Shown here: positions 22,550 to 31,081 of the stretch, piece by piece
Layout of the letters: each line of letters opens with the position of its first letter
Position numbering within the stretch: the stretch's first letter is position 1
Notes under the pieces: generated by a model
Seen by the model: the letters and a program-made list of their open reading frames with translations, nothing else
Databases searched by the model: none
Told to the model about the DNA's origin: nothing
Assembly: GCA_943367755.1 (NCBI GenBank)
Contig: CALRKB020000015.1
Coordinates: 1-64,000, forward strand
Direction of reading: 5' to 3'
Source: PCC-6802 sp943367755
GTDB taxonomy: Bacteria > Cyanobacteriota > Cyanobacteriia > Pseudanabaenales > Pseudanabaenaceae
Length of the DNA: 64,000 bases
Made by a program: the position numbers and the translations under genes

Positions 22550-23080
22550 CTAACCAGTTATTTCTTTTTGTTCGCGCCAGAATTGTTCGGCGAATGCAAC
22601 GGTGGGATGAACTGGAGCCTTCGGCTTCGTTCGTAAAGTCATACCAACCTGTTGAGGTGTGCGATCGCCCTTGGACTGATTGCAACGCTCGCAGGCAGTG
22701 ATAACGTTTTCCCAAGTATGTGGCCCGCCCTTAGAACGCGGTATAACGTGATCTAGCGTCAGGTGCTTAGTACTACCGCAGTACTGACAGGTATGGTTGT
22801 CACGCCGCAGAACCTCTCTACGGTTCACGGGCGGCACTCGCCAAAACCGCTCAGTTTTACCAATCGTGAGCCGAATATGCTCAGGTACGAATAGAATTTG
22901 GCGCGGTGCAATTACTTGCCACCCCGTTTCACCCATCAAACTTAGTGGTTCGGCACGACCTGTAATTAGAAGGGCGATCGCCCTCTTGATATTGATGCGA
23001 CAGATAGGTAGATAATTTTGGGAAAATACTACTACTGACTGTCGTAGCACCTCTGGTCCAAATTGCTTTGCATGTTTCAC
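22550..23080 (-). CDS. HNH endonuclease family protein
   Basis: From GTG 23080 (GGAG 7 nt upstream) the product is 176 residues. The C-terminal half carries a complete HNH/zinc motif: CQYCGSTKHLTLDHVIPRSK, GG then HTWENVITACERCNQSKGDR, with CxxC pairs and the DH catalytic pair. The N-terminal half (VLRQSVVVFSQNYLPICRIN) is typical of a conserved cyanobacterial HNH family. The role may be genome maintenance or intron/mobile-element nicking; unknown. A longer frame to 23149 adds a non-conserved leader. Confidence 0.88.
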   Translation of the reverse strand: MKHAKQFGPEVLRQSVVVFSQNYLPICRINIKRAIALLITGRAEPLSLMGETGWQVIAPRQILFVPEHIRLTIGKTERFWRVPPVNRREVLRRDNHTCQYCGSTKHLTLDHVIPRSKGGPHTWENVITACERCNQSKGDRTPQQVGMTLRTKPKAPVHPTVAFAEQFWREQKEITG

Positions 23081-23155
23081 TGATTTACTCCGTCGATCAA
23101 AATTCAAAAATTGAGATGTAGAGATGAGGAGCAAGAGGTATAGAGGCATAAAATA

Positions 23156-23184
23156 ACCCCCTGCTTTGCGCTAAAGCAGGGGGT
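23156..23184 (-). terminator. Intrinsic terminator-like hairpin
   Basis: ACCCCCTGCTTT (23156-23167) pairs perfectly with AAAGCAGGGGGT (23173-23184) around a 5-nt loop. On the minus strand the stem is followed by TATTTTAT, giving a terminator for the 23207-23503 gene and separating it from the HNH gene. Confidence 0.65.
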
Positions 23185-23206
23185 AAAAGACTGAATTTGT
23201 CTATTT

Positions 23207-23503
23207 TTACCTGAATACAGTTGATCGACCGTATCCCCTACTTTGCTGCTTGGGCTGGAATCGCTCTCCTAAAGCCCAATTAATCGAAATATTCGCGTTA
23301 TTTGCGCTTGTAAATTCTGGAAGTCGGCGATCGCTTGACCCGACATTACTGCACCCTTGACTGGCGATGGGTTTATCAATAACTCGCTCTCTATGGCTCT
23401 CGACTCCATAGCCAGCAAATAGAGATGCGCCAGATTGCATGCCCACATGCTGATCGAGTTGGGTTGGCGTGCCTATTTTTTGTGTGGCTGTTGAGTAATA
23501 CAT
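23207..23503 (-). CDS. Hypothetical protein
   Basis: A 98-residue frame (MYYSTATQKIGTPTQLDQHV...) ending GRSTVFR. I do not recognise it and it has no motif, signal or membrane segment. A strong hairpin with a U-rich tail lies 22 bp past its stop, which suggests transcription. The ribosome site is weak, so it could also be a chance frame. Confidence 0.35.
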   Translation of the reverse strand: MYYSTATQKIGTPTQLDQHVGMQSGASLFAGYGVESHRERVIDKPIASQGCSNVGSSDRRLPEFTSANNANISINWALGERFQPKQQSRGYGRSTVFR

Positions 23504-23731
23504 AAAAAGCTCTTGAAATCTCCAAACAAAATACTACACTTGTAGTATAAATTTGTCTACTATATTTTTAGACTTAATTTAGACATGCAGCAAATTGAGA
23601 TCGAAAGCACCTCGGATGAAAATGTCAAAACCAATGCGGGGGCTGCGCCCCTGCGACCCATTGTCCGTTGTGGACTCGATCAAAAACTGCTAAAAATGTT
23701 AGTCGTATTCGTTGCCAAAGGAGTAAAAATC

Positions 23732-24070
23732 GTGCAGACACTACACCAGACCTCAACCACCGAGATGGAAGTTACCAGCATTCGTCTGGAACGGGAGCTG
23801 AAAGAAAGGCTGAAAGAACTGGCGGGGAATCAGGGGTATCAGGCTTTAATTCGCGATGTTTTATGGCACTATATTGAGTCTCAAAGCAACGCTGACCTGC
23901 AGCCAAGACTGGCACGCAATGAAATTAGGGCTAGCGTTCCGGCTGTTGCTCAGCAGGAAGAAAAATGCGTTTTAACAGGTAAATCAATTCAACCGCACGA
24001 GTCCATGCTATTAGGACTGACCGCTAAAGGGGGATGGGTGCCTTTAAGTGTAGAGAGTTTGGCTGCGTAG
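23732..24070 (+). CDS. Ribbon-helix-helix (CopG-like) DNA-binding protein
   Basis: GTG 23732 is preceded by AAAGGAG with 8-nt spacing and gives 112 residues. Residues 12-45 (MEVTSIRLERELKERLKELA... ALIRDVLWHYIES) match the RHH fold: one strand followed by two helices. The C-terminal part contains CVLTGKSI, half of a possible CxxC-type pattern. The frame is open up to 23585, but that stretch contains a GCGGGGGCTGCGCCCCTGC palindrome and looks non-coding. Likely a transcriptional regulator; no toxin partner is adjacent. Confidence 0.65.
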   Translation: MQTLHQTSTTEMEVTSIRLERELKERLKELAGNQGYQALIRDVLWHYIESQSNADLQPRLARNEIRASVPAVAQQEEKCVLTGKSIQPHESMLLGLTAKGGWVPLSVESLAA

Positions 24071-24207
24071 TTTCAGGGTAATGCCAAGTGCGATCGCATT
24101 TATTAACAGGGATAAATAACATAAATATGTCTGGCGGTAGATAAACTTTACCCACACTTGCGGGAATGCTTAACTATGCGAAATTTTGATTTTGCCGAGT
24201 TTAAGGT

Positions 24208-24402
24208 GTGAAGACTATGTTTAAGAAATTTTTACCTCGTCTCGGCGTTTCCTGCTTCCTGTTAGTTACCTTGCCATTTGTGGCTGACGAAGCGATCGCC
24301 TACTTTGAAATTCCCCACATCTTTGGCGGCGTGGCAGCGATCGCCTCGTGTATTGGCGCTTGTCTACCTGTACTAAGCATGTTCCAAAATTCCGAATCCT
24401 AA
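24208..24402 (+). CDS. Small exported or membrane hypothetical protein
   Basis: The 64-residue frame (MKTMFKKFLPRLGVSCFLLV...) has a basic N-terminus and a hydrophobic segment ending PFVADEAIAYF, like a signal peptide, then a second hydrophobic helix (GGVAAIASCIGACLPVLSMF). ATG 24217 (fourth codon) with AAGG upstream may be the true start rather than GTG 24208. Unknown function. Confidence 0.5.
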   Translation: MKTMFKKFLPRLGVSCFLLVTLPFVADEAIAYFEIPHIFGGVAAIASCIGACLPVLSMFQNSES

Positions 24403-24433
24403 GGCGATTTCCGCGAGCAAAGATACCGTTGTG

Positions 24434-24499
24434 GTAGGGGCAGGTTTTGTAACCAATCTACGGTTAGAACCATTGAATTTAGGCTAAACCTGCCCCTAC
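24434..24499. repeat. Palindromic dispersed repeat, copy B
   Basis: GTAGGGGCAGGTTT (24434-24447) and AAACCTGCCCCTAC (24486-24499) form a perfect 14-bp inverted repeat around 38 nt. The inner TTTTGTA and GCTAAACCTGCCC sequences match copy A at 16676-16739. Confidence 0.6.
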
Positions 24500-24553
24500 A
24501 AGATCCCAAAAATAGTTAAGATATAGGTTGTTGTTTTCTGTGCTTGAACTGCT

Positions 24554-24847
24554 GTGGATACTACTGAATTTGGCCTCTTAGGTTTAAATTTACTTCTGGG
24601 GTTATTAATCCTGCTCAATGTTTTTCGGATTATTCTGACCTGGTATCCGCAAATATCGCTCGATAAGTTTCCTTTTAAACTCATTGCCATCCCCACAGAA
24701 CCATTACTTTTTTTATTGAGGCGGCTGATACCAACCCTGGGTGGTGTTGATATTACGCCCGTGATTGGAGTCGGTATTTTTAGTTTGATCCGCGAAATGC
24801 TTTTGGGGCAGCAAGGCATTTTGACAATGATGCAATCCCTCAACTAG
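24554..24847 (+). CDS. YggT-family membrane protein
   Basis: A 97-residue protein with two hydrophobic segments (about 9-30 and 68-90) and the family signature RIILTWYPQ... PTEPLLFLLRRLIPTLGGVDITP. YggT/YlmG proteins affect osmotic tolerance, cell division or thylakoid/plastid nucleoid placement and cytochrome b6 maturation in phototrophs. The start is GTG. trpC follows after 57 bp. Confidence 0.88.
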   Translation: MDTTEFGLLGLNLLLGLLILLNVFRIILTWYPQISLDKFPFKLIAIPTEPLLFLLRRLIPTLGGVDITPVIGVGIFSLIREMLLGQQGILTMMQSLN

Positions 24848-24904
24848 AGAGAGAAACGCAATCTAGTCCCGATCTAGCAGAGTTTTTACTGGAATTTTTT
24901 AATT

Positions 24905-25789
24905 ATGCAGATTCGTCGCCGCCTAGCTTCTAGCCAGGAAAATGGTTATGAGATCGCTGAACCTGATGCTCAGCCCCAAAATATCCTGGAGAAAATAGTC
25001 TGGTATAAAGAACTGGAGATCGCCCAGATCGAAGCAGGGGAATTGTTTCCTGGACTGTTGGACAAGATTGAGGATGAAATTAACAATGCCCCACCCACAC
25101 GCGATTTTCGCACCGCATTATGGCAAAGCCCGACGAAGCCTGCTTTGATTGCGGAAGTGAAGAAGGCTTCGCCTAGTAAGGGAATTATTAAACAGGATTT
25201 CGATCCTGTAGCGATCGCCCAGGCATACGAACAGGGTGGGGCTAGCTGTCTCTCTGTTCTCACTGATGCCGAATTTTTTCAAGGCGGATTTGAAAACCTG
25301 AGTCTTATCCGACAGGCGGTAAATCTACCTTTGCTGTGTAAGGAATTTATTATCGATCCTTTACAGGTGGCGATCGCCAGAATTCATGGTGCTGATGCCG
25401 TCCTGCTAATTGCGGCAATTCTATCGGACTACGACCTGGCACACTTACTGGAGTGTATCCATGCCATGAATATGACAGCTTTGGTGGAGGTGCACACAGC
25501 TTCAGAGCTAGAGCGTGTCTTGAGTTTGGAAGGCGTTCAGATAATTGGCATCAACAATCGCGATCTAGAAACCTTTAAAGTTGACTTGAATACAACTAAA
25601 GTACTAATGTCTAGATTGGAAAGCGATATCCGTCAAAATATACTCTGGGTTGGTGAATCTGGCATCTTTACTGATGTCGATTTAGAATTTTTGGCGACTT
25701 GCGGTGTTGGCGCGGTGTTGGTAGGTGAGTCACTTGTGAAGCAGGATGATATTGCATCAGCGGTGCAAACCCTGATCGGTCAACGGTAG
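24905..25789 (+). CDS. trpC: Indole-3-glycerol-phosphate synthase
   Basis: TrpC closes the indole ring in tryptophan synthesis. The 294 residues include an N-terminal extension usual in cyanobacteria, then the TIM barrel with KPALIAEVKKASPSKG, LPLLCKEFIIDP, HGADAVLLIAAIL, LVEVHTASELERV, IIGINNRDLETF and VGESGIFT. These cover the catalytic Lys/Glu residues and phosphate-binding loops. Cytoplasmic. No other trp gene lies nearby, as is common in cyanobacteria. Confidence 0.95.
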   Translation: MQIRRRLASSQENGYEIAEPDAQPQNILEKIVWYKELEIAQIEAGELFPGLLDKIEDEINNAPPTRDFRTALWQSPTKPALIAEVKKASPSKGIIKQDFDPVAIAQAYEQGGASCLSVLTDAEFFQGGFENLSLIRQAVNLPLLCKEFIIDPLQVAIARIHGADAVLLIAAILSDYDLAHLLECIHAMNMTALVEVHTASELERVLSLEGVQIIGINNRDLETFKVDLNTTKVLMSRLESDIRQNILWVGESGIFTDVDLEFLATCGVGAVLVGESLVKQDDIASAVQTLIGQR

Positions 25790-25823
25790 TTCTGGCAATG
25801 CCTATTTCCCTGGATTAATTCCT

Positions 25824-26186
25824 TTAATATTCAGAGAACCCACTCTCAGCGATTAAATTTTCAATCATTTCAACTTGTTCATCAGTTCCATTAATTAGCA
25901 TGAAACCTGATTCGAAGAGTTTGGGGTTAGGAGTGCGTTTACTCCATACACTTTTAGCATCAACATCCAAATATTCCCCACCACTAAATCCTTCTGGTAA
26001 GATGACGCGAAATTCAAAGGTAGTATCAGTAGGAATCCCCTCTTCACTTACGAGTCTGATTCCTTCCGGCGTAATGTCTACCAACCGTCCCACAGGTTGA
26101 CCCGTACTCCTGATCACAACCTGCAAGTAGAATAGCAAGCTCGACCGTTTATAACTTCTTTGACTCTCTATCTGACTCTCAAGCAT
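25824..26186 (-). CDS. PilZ-domain protein
   Basis: The start at ATG 26186 (GGAG 9 nt upstream) gives 120 residues. The sequence RSSLLFYLQVVIRSTGQPVG then RLVDITPEGIRLVSEEGIP matches the PilZ fold (RxxxR-type N-terminal arm reduced; D/NxSxxG as DITPEG). Cyclic di-GMP binding is doubtful because the canonical RxxxR is not clear. Such proteins regulate motility or polysaccharide output. It stands alone, antisense to trpC's 3' side. Confidence 0.75.
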   Translation of the reverse strand: MLESQIESQRSYKRSSLLFYLQVVIRSTGQPVGRLVDITPEGIRLVSEEGIPTDTTFEFRVILPEGFSGGEYLDVDAKSVWSKRTPNPKLFESGFMLINGTDEQVEMIENLIAESGFSEY

Positions 26187-26444
26187 ATATGTATCTCCAA
26201 AGAGGTTTAATGAATCAGGACTCACACATTACCGTCTAAAAACTCAAGTTCTTGGCTCAAAGCTAAAGCCATCTAAAAATGACTAAAGAATGCCCCAGAA
26301 TAACCTTTTGAAGAAGGTTTAGGCTTTTAGCCTGCAATTTATTGCAAGGCTTTTGCGTAAGTGCTGTGAATAAAATCTGCTACCCCACCACCTAACTATT
26401 CTATCAATGATTGATGATCGCAGACTTTTGCAAATGGATACGAT

Positions 26445-26620
26445 CTAGTTACGATTCTTTGCAATAGTTCGATGCTCCAACCAAATTATGCATATCCCTG
26501 TCACTGCTGCATAAATTGCTCCACCTATAGCAAAGCTAATAACCTGCCCAAAAGCGCCTGCAGATGATACTATTCCACTAATTCTACCGAATAGTAGAAG
26601 CTACGTGTAGAGTTTGACAT
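26445..26620 (-). pseudogene. Frameshifted small membrane protein gene after the bestrophin
   Basis: ATG 26620 overlaps the bestrophin TGA (TGATG) and reads MSNSTRSFYYS before stopping at codon 17. A +1 shift continues as GRISGIVSSAGAFGQVISFA followed by IGGAIYAAVTGICIIWLEHR to a TAG at 26445, two plausible membrane helices. Together they look like one broken membrane-protein gene of about 58 residues. The remaining bases 26187-26444 hold a TTTAGGCTTTTAGCCTGC-type repeat and no gene. Confidence 0.4.
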
Positions 26621-27543
26621 CAGGGTTGGTAAGTTCCTAAGGCATTTTGAGGATAATCTCTGCGGCTGGGATCTAACGCAATTAGGTCATCTATGTTCCG
26701 ACGCATGTTTTGACAAATATTATCTAGGGGTAGATCGTTTGCGTCATGTCCAAATGGATCCTCAATTTGAATGCCAATTTCTTCTATCCCAAATACAGTA
26801 AAGCTGATCAGGGCTACAGTCGGGCCAGTTAGCCAACCTAACTCGCTGACCATCTGGAATGGTAGGGATAAGCAATAGATTAGTAGTAGTTGCTTGAGAT
26901 GAATGGAATAGGCTAGGGGCATGGGTGTTTTTTGAATGCGCTCGCAGACCCCCAGTGCATCCACCATATCGCCGAGTAACCTGTGCATGGCTGTTAGTTG
27001 GTACATGTCCAAATTGCCTTGCTTCCTTTGGTTCTGGAGGTAATCACCAATCCAAAAAGCAATTTCTAGTGGTGGGTGATTCATGTCCTTTAGCTTGGAA
27101 TACTGCGATCGCGATAGCAGTGCCTCGATGTCCCCCTTGATTGGTTCCTGTCGTAGATGCAGCTTCATGGCGATCGCAAATGCCACTAACAAACGCAAAG
27201 TAGCCGCTTTCCTGGCAAAATCCTCTGGTTTTGGTTCTGCGATCGCTACCAGGATCAGTCGCGATAGATTGCGCACAGCGTTGACGACACTGCCCCAGGC
27301 TTTACGCCCTTCCCAAAAGCGATCGTAGGCAGTATTAGTACGAAATACCAACAGTAAACCCATCACAATATTGGGAATCAGACTGTCGAGAGCAGGCATA
27401 GATACCGGGATGCCATTGGTATAGAGTAAATGGACTCCTACACCAACTGCACCACAAAATGCGGCTCTAGGGAGAATTTCGGGAATTACCGATCCGCGAT
27501 AGCTGAGCGCGGTTTTAAACCAATTATTTTTCTCTGAATACAT
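26620..27543 (-). CDS. Bestrophin-like anion channel
   Basis: The 307-residue protein has the UPF0187/bestrophin pattern: SYRGSVIPEILPR at the N-terminus, PALDSLIPNIVMGLLLVFRT with NTAYDRFWEGRKAWGSVVN, and the C-terminal DPFGHDANDLPLDNICQNMR. Cyanobacterial and thylakoid bestrophins form pentameric chloride/bicarbonate channels. Four membrane segments are expected. Its start codon coincides with the end of a 95-bp palindromic element that forms its leader, so its translation initiation region is element-derived. Confidence 0.88.
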   Translation of the reverse strand: MYSEKNNWFKTALSYRGSVIPEILPRAAFCGAVGVGVHLLYTNGIPVSMPALDSLIPNIVMGLLLVFRTNTAYDRFWEGRKAWGSVVNAVRNLSRLILVAIAEPKPEDFARKAATLRLLVAFAIAMKLHLRQEPIKGDIEALLSRSQYSKLKDMNHPPLEIAFWIGDYLQNQRKQGNLDMYQLTAMHRLLGDMVDALGVCERIQKTPMPLAYSIHLKQLLLIYCLSLPFQMVSELGWLTGPTVALISFTVFGIEEIGIQIEDPFGHDANDLPLDNICQNMRRNIDDLIALDPSRRDYPQNALGTYQP

Positions 27544-27637
27544 ATCGCAGTTTTCATATTTACATGGACATCCTCTATCTGTAAGGGCAGACGTATGTGT
27601 GTCAGCCCTGTCCGTACTGACATAGAAACCGCGATAT
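27543..27637. mobile_element. 95-bp MITE-like element at the bestrophin start
   Basis: The ends ATATCGCAGTTTTC (27543-27556) and GAAACCGCGATAT (27625-27637) form terminal inverted repeats of about 13 bp with one mismatch. Inside are GGGCAGACGTATGTGTGTC and further palindromic pieces. A partial copy with GGGCAGACCTGTGTGTC and GAAACTGCGATAT lies at 43091-43139. No transposase is encoded. Confidence 0.55.
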
Positions 27638-27673
27638 CCTTTGGTTTAGCGGATGTAGTTTTGCCCAAAAGGG

Positions 27674-28807
27674 CTAAATTTGCATATCCTTGGGGCTGTA
27701 AATTCGATCGAGTTGGTGTTCGCTATTAATTTCTACCACAAGATCTACTAGCTCCGCATTTCGCATCAGTGGTGTAATGAATAGTTCTGGGTGCAATGCC
27801 CGCCAGAAGTAATCGACAAATTCACTCACTTCCTCATCGCTCATACCCGTAGCACCTGCGGCGATCGCCTCTTGTTCTGCCTGTTGCCGCCATTGTTTGC
27901 TGAAGCGATAATCAGCGGGATAGAGCACGATCAAACTATCAAGGCGTTGCCAGAGGGGCAGATAATTTTGCAGATTGGCATTCATATCAACGGCAAATCG
28001 GCGATCGGCCTCAGTGCGAATTGGATCGGGAGCGCTCTCAAATACAGCAGGATCTACTGGTTGTGCCCCCACAAACCAACCTTCAAATAGAATGATGTCT
28101 GCTCCTGTTGTGGTTTCTGGTGTAGTGCGATCTCCCGCCCCACCATACGCCGATTTATCAAAGCGTGGGATCTCTATAGTTGTTTGAGAATTTATTTGAG
28201 CAGTTTGGCGCAATTGGTCCAGCACCTGAATGCCGAGATTTACATCATGGGTACCCGGTGGCCCCCGTCGATCTAGGCGTGGATCTCGTTCTCTCAATTC
28301 CCGACGTTCTGCATAGGTTTTGTAGAGATCGTCTATGGAGATACCAATACAGCGAAGTCCCATGCAAGACAAGATCTGTGTGAGAGCGGCAGCGAGGGTA
28401 GTTTTGCCCGTACCTTGACCGCCTAAAATTCCCTGTACTAGAGGACGCTTGAGTTCCTGTTGCTGTGCAGCCAGACGCGTTGCTAAAGGCAGCCACAAAT
28501 TCCACATGGTATCGAGGGCGCGATTCCCATGGGGATGCGTACCGCCGCGATTTTGACCAAGACCTGGTAGCTTTTCTAGACACTTAGCGTAAGCCTCAGG
28601 CATTAGTTTTAAATGCTTGTCTACATATTCAGCAATATTTTGGCGAGTAATCCCAAACGCTAATGCTTTGAAATTGTCTTGCAACAGTTGTGATGCTAAA
28701 TATGCCTGCTGCTCGCTCGATAAAGATTGCACTGAGAAGTGGGTAACCCAACTGGTGAGTATGTCTAGCCTGCCTCTACGATCTTCCATGCTACTGGTCA
28801 TTGCCAT
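27674..28807 (-). CDS. D-glycerate 3-kinase (GLYK type)
   Basis: The 377-residue P-loop kinase has GGQGTGKTT at residues 129-137, followed by CIGISIDDLYKTYAERREL, RGPPGTHDVNLGIQ and DIILFEGWFVG. These match the plant/cyanobacterial class III glycerate kinase, the last step of photorespiration (glycerate to 3-phosphoglycerate). An N-terminal helical region of about 115 residues is also typical. It lies upstream of the bestrophin on the same strand with the palindromic element between them. Confidence 0.88.
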   Translation of the reverse strand: MAMTSSMEDRRGRLDILTSWVTHFSVQSLSSEQQAYLASQLLQDNFKALAFGITRQNIAEYVDKHLKLMPEAYAKCLEKLPGLGQNRGGTHPHGNRALDTMWNLWLPLATRLAAQQQELKRPLVQGILGGQGTGKTTLAAALTQILSCMGLRCIGISIDDLYKTYAERRELRERDPRLDRRGPPGTHDVNLGIQVLDQLRQTAQINSQTTIEIPRFDKSAYGGAGDRTTPETTTGADIILFEGWFVGAQPVDPAVFESAPDPIRTEADRRFAVDMNANLQNYLPLWQRLDSLIVLYPADYRFSKQWRQQAEQEAIAAGATGMSDEEVSEFVDYFWRALHPELFITPLMRNAELVDLVVEINSEHQLDRIYSPKDMQI

Positions 28808-28944
28808 AAATAGTTGCTAATGAACAATTTGCTATTTTTAATTATCTATCTTTGGCGGTATGTCAAGACTGGGATTCTAAATTATTGTTAAGACATCAGC
28901 TACACAATTCTTAACTCAACCTCACATATTAAGGATAATCGGTC

Positions 28945-29088
28945 ATGGAAAACACAGAACCCAAATTCGGCTTTAACACCTTCTCGGAAACCTGGAACGG
29001 TCGTCTAGCAATGCTAGGCTTTGTGATCGGCCTTGCCACCGAACTGCTTACTGGTCATGGCATTCTTTCTCAAATTGGCTTGTTCTAA
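28945..29088 (+). CDS. High-light-inducible protein (HLIP/SCP)
   Basis: A 47-residue single-helix chlorophyll-binding protein with the Lhc motif ETWNGRLAMLGFVIGLATEL, preceded by MENTEPKFGFNTF. HLIPs bind chlorophyll and carotenoid in thylakoids, protecting PSII assembly intermediates and chlorophyll synthesis under stress. The ATG is well placed and an intrinsic terminator follows at 29141-29163. hemH in this window lacks the C-terminal HLIP extension found on many cyanobacterial ferrochelatases. Confidence 0.93.
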   Translation: MENTEPKFGFNTFSETWNGRLAMLGFVIGLATELLTGHGILSQIGLF

Positions 29089-29140
29089 GTGAAGCTTCGG
29101 ATTCGCTCCATCTGCAAGTCTAGAAAATTCATCCTGTTTT

Positions 29141-29163
29141 AGCCCGCGATCGTGGGCTTTTTT
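29141..29163 (+). terminator. Intrinsic terminator after the HLIP gene
   Basis: AGCCC and GGGCT form the base of a hairpin whose inner part (GCGATCGT) adds further pairs, followed directly by TTTTTT. It lies 53 bp past the HLIP stop and before galE. Confidence 0.8.
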
Positions 29164-29223
29164 GCTATTTTGACTAAGGATAGCGGTGGGCAATAACCTC
29201 ATTTAGTTGAATAGCGCAAACAA

Positions 29224-30219
29224 ATGGCAAAGACAAAGATTCTGGTAACGGGAGGAGCGGGTTATATTGGCTCCCATGCGGTGTTGGCATTACAACAATC
29301 AGACTATGAGGTCGTAATTCTCGATAACCTGGTCTACGGGCATCAAGATTTTGTTGATCGTGTGCTGCATGCTGAGTTAGCGATCGGTGATACGAGCGAT
29401 CGCGCCCTCCTCGACGATTTATTTCGCAAGCATCGTTTTGCAGCGGTGATGCACTTTGCTGCCTATGCCTATGTGGGAGAGTCAGTGCAGACACCGGACA
29501 AGTACTACCGCAATAACGTTGTTGGTACGTTAACACTACTAGAAGCGATGCAGGCTGCGGGAATTAAGCAGTTTGTGTTTTCCTCTACCTGTGCCACCTA
29601 TGGCAATCCGCAGCAAATTCCCATCACGGAAGATCATCCCCAGAATCCAATCAATCCCTATGGTGCCACCAAGTTGATGGTGGAGCGGATATTACAGGAT
29701 TTTGATGTTGCCTATGGGCTGAAATCAGTTTGCTTCCGCTACTTTAATGCTGCCGGTGCCGATCCTAAAGCTAGGCTGGGCGAAGATCATAACCCTGAAA
29801 CACATTTGATTCCGTTAGTATTGATGGCGGCTTTGGGCAAGAGGCAGTCAGTGTCAATTTTTGGGCTAGATTACCCTACACCTGATGGCACATGTATTCG
29901 CGATTATATCCACGTTACCGATCTAGCCACAGCACACGTTCTCGGTCTCAATTATTTATTGCAAGGTGGCGATAGCGATGTGTTTAATTTAGGCAATGGT
30001 AATGGTTTCTCTGTTAAACAGGTAATCGATACAGCCAGACAGGTAACTGGTAGAGAGATTGTTGTAGTGGAAAGCGATCGCCGTCCAGGCGATCCCCCCG
30101 TACTCGTTGGCAGTAGTACCAAGGCAATGAATATCCTGAGTTGGCAACCGCAGTATGCCGATCTGGAGAAAATTCTGACCCATGCTTGGCGTTGGCATCA
30201 GCAAAGGCACGGTAGTTAG
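29224..30219 (+). CDS. galE: UDP-glucose 4-epimerase
   Basis: GalE interconverts UDP-glucose and UDP-galactose. The 331-residue extended SDR enzyme has the NAD-binding GGAGYIG at residues 10-16, STCATYG with Ser/Thr at 121-122, and the catalytic Tyr146/Lys150 (YGATK). LGNGNGFSVKQV and the C-terminal LVGSSTKAMNILSWQP fit the family. Its TAG shares one base with the GTG of the Rpn-type gene. UDP-Gal could feed the mutase-like protein of the glycan region at 48 kb. Confidence 0.94.
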   Translation: MAKTKILVTGGAGYIGSHAVLALQQSDYEVVILDNLVYGHQDFVDRVLHAELAIGDTSDRALLDDLFRKHRFAAVMHFAAYAYVGESVQTPDKYYRNNVVGTLTLLEAMQAAGIKQFVFSSTCATYGNPQQIPITEDHPQNPINPYGATKLMVERILQDFDVAYGLKSVCFRYFNAAGADPKARLGEDHNPETHLIPLVLMAALGKRQSVSIFGLDYPTPDGTCIRDYIHVTDLATAHVLGLNYLLQGGDSDVFNLGNGNGFSVKQVIDTARQVTGREIVVVESDRRPGDPPVLVGSSTKAMNILSWQPQYADLEKILTHAWRWHQQRHGS

Positions 30220-31073
30220 TGGCATACGACAACCTTTGCAAATATCTAGCGGAAACCTATCCTCAGCAATTTGTGCATTGGCTTCTCGGTCAAGAAACTA
30301 ATGCAGTGCAGGTGCTCAAAACTGAATTGAATGTGGAACCAGTCCGAGCTGACTCCATCACACTCTTGCAAACAGAACAAAGCATCTTGCACATCGAATT
30401 TCAAACTCAACCAGAGGCAGAACTACCGTTCAGAATGCTGAACTATTGGGTAAGGTTGCATGGGCAATATAGCTGTAGAGTTGAGCAAGTAGTTATCTTC
30501 CTCAAACCTACTAATTCCAGTGCCACTCACGTTACGCAATTCAAAGCAGAAAACACGCTTCACAATTACCGTGTTATCCGTCTCTGGGAACAAGAGCCAT
30601 CGTTTCTGATGCATAACCCAGGGTTGCTACCATTAGCAGTACTGGCGAAAACAAATAATCCAGAGGAATTACTCAGACAAGTAGGCGCGGAAATAGATAA
30701 AATTGAGTTAGAGAAAAATAGGCAAAGTTTGTACGCTTGTAGTTACGTGTTGGCTGGGTTAAAGTTTGATAAAAGCTTAATCAGTTCTCTATTCAGGGAA
30801 GAAGTTATGCGAGAGTCTGTTACCTATCAAGAAATTGTTGAGAGAGGTCTGCAACAAGGTCTACAACAAGGTTTACAACAAGGTCTACAACGAGAGGCAA
30901 CTTTAGTTTTGCGCCTTTTGACCCACAGGTTAGGCAACCTGAGCATTGAACTTCAGGCTGCTGTGCAAAAGTTGGAGATCTCTGACCTAGAAGAACTAGG
31001 AGAAGCTTTGCTCGATTTCTCTGATGTCAGTGATTTAACTAATTGGTTTCAACAACTCAAAACCAATAACTGA
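30219..31073 (+). CDS. Rpn-family/DUF4351 nuclease-transposase-like protein
   Basis: The 284 residues show the PD-(D/E)XK core of Rpn (recombination-promoting nuclease) proteins: ADSITLLQTEQSILHIEFQT gives the D...ExQ catalytic pattern. A helical middle follows, and a DUF4351-like tail (LRLLTHRLGNLSIELQAAVQ). Before the tail lie four tandem GLQQ units encoded by a 12-bp repeat at about 30844-30892. Such repeats can change copy number without shifting frame. The GTG start overlaps the galE stop. Confidence 0.8.
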   Translation: MAYDNLCKYLAETYPQQFVHWLLGQETNAVQVLKTELNVEPVRADSITLLQTEQSILHIEFQTQPEAELPFRMLNYWVRLHGQYSCRVEQVVIFLKPTNSSATHVTQFKAENTLHNYRVIRLWEQEPSFLMHNPGLLPLAVLAKTNNPEELLRQVGAEIDKIELEKNRQSLYACSYVLAGLKFDKSLISSLFREEVMRESVTYQEIVERGLQQGLQQGLQQGLQREATLVLRLLTHRLGNLSIELQAAVQKLEISDLEELGEALLDFSDVSDLTNWFQQLKTNN

Positions 31074-31081
31074 CAGAACTA

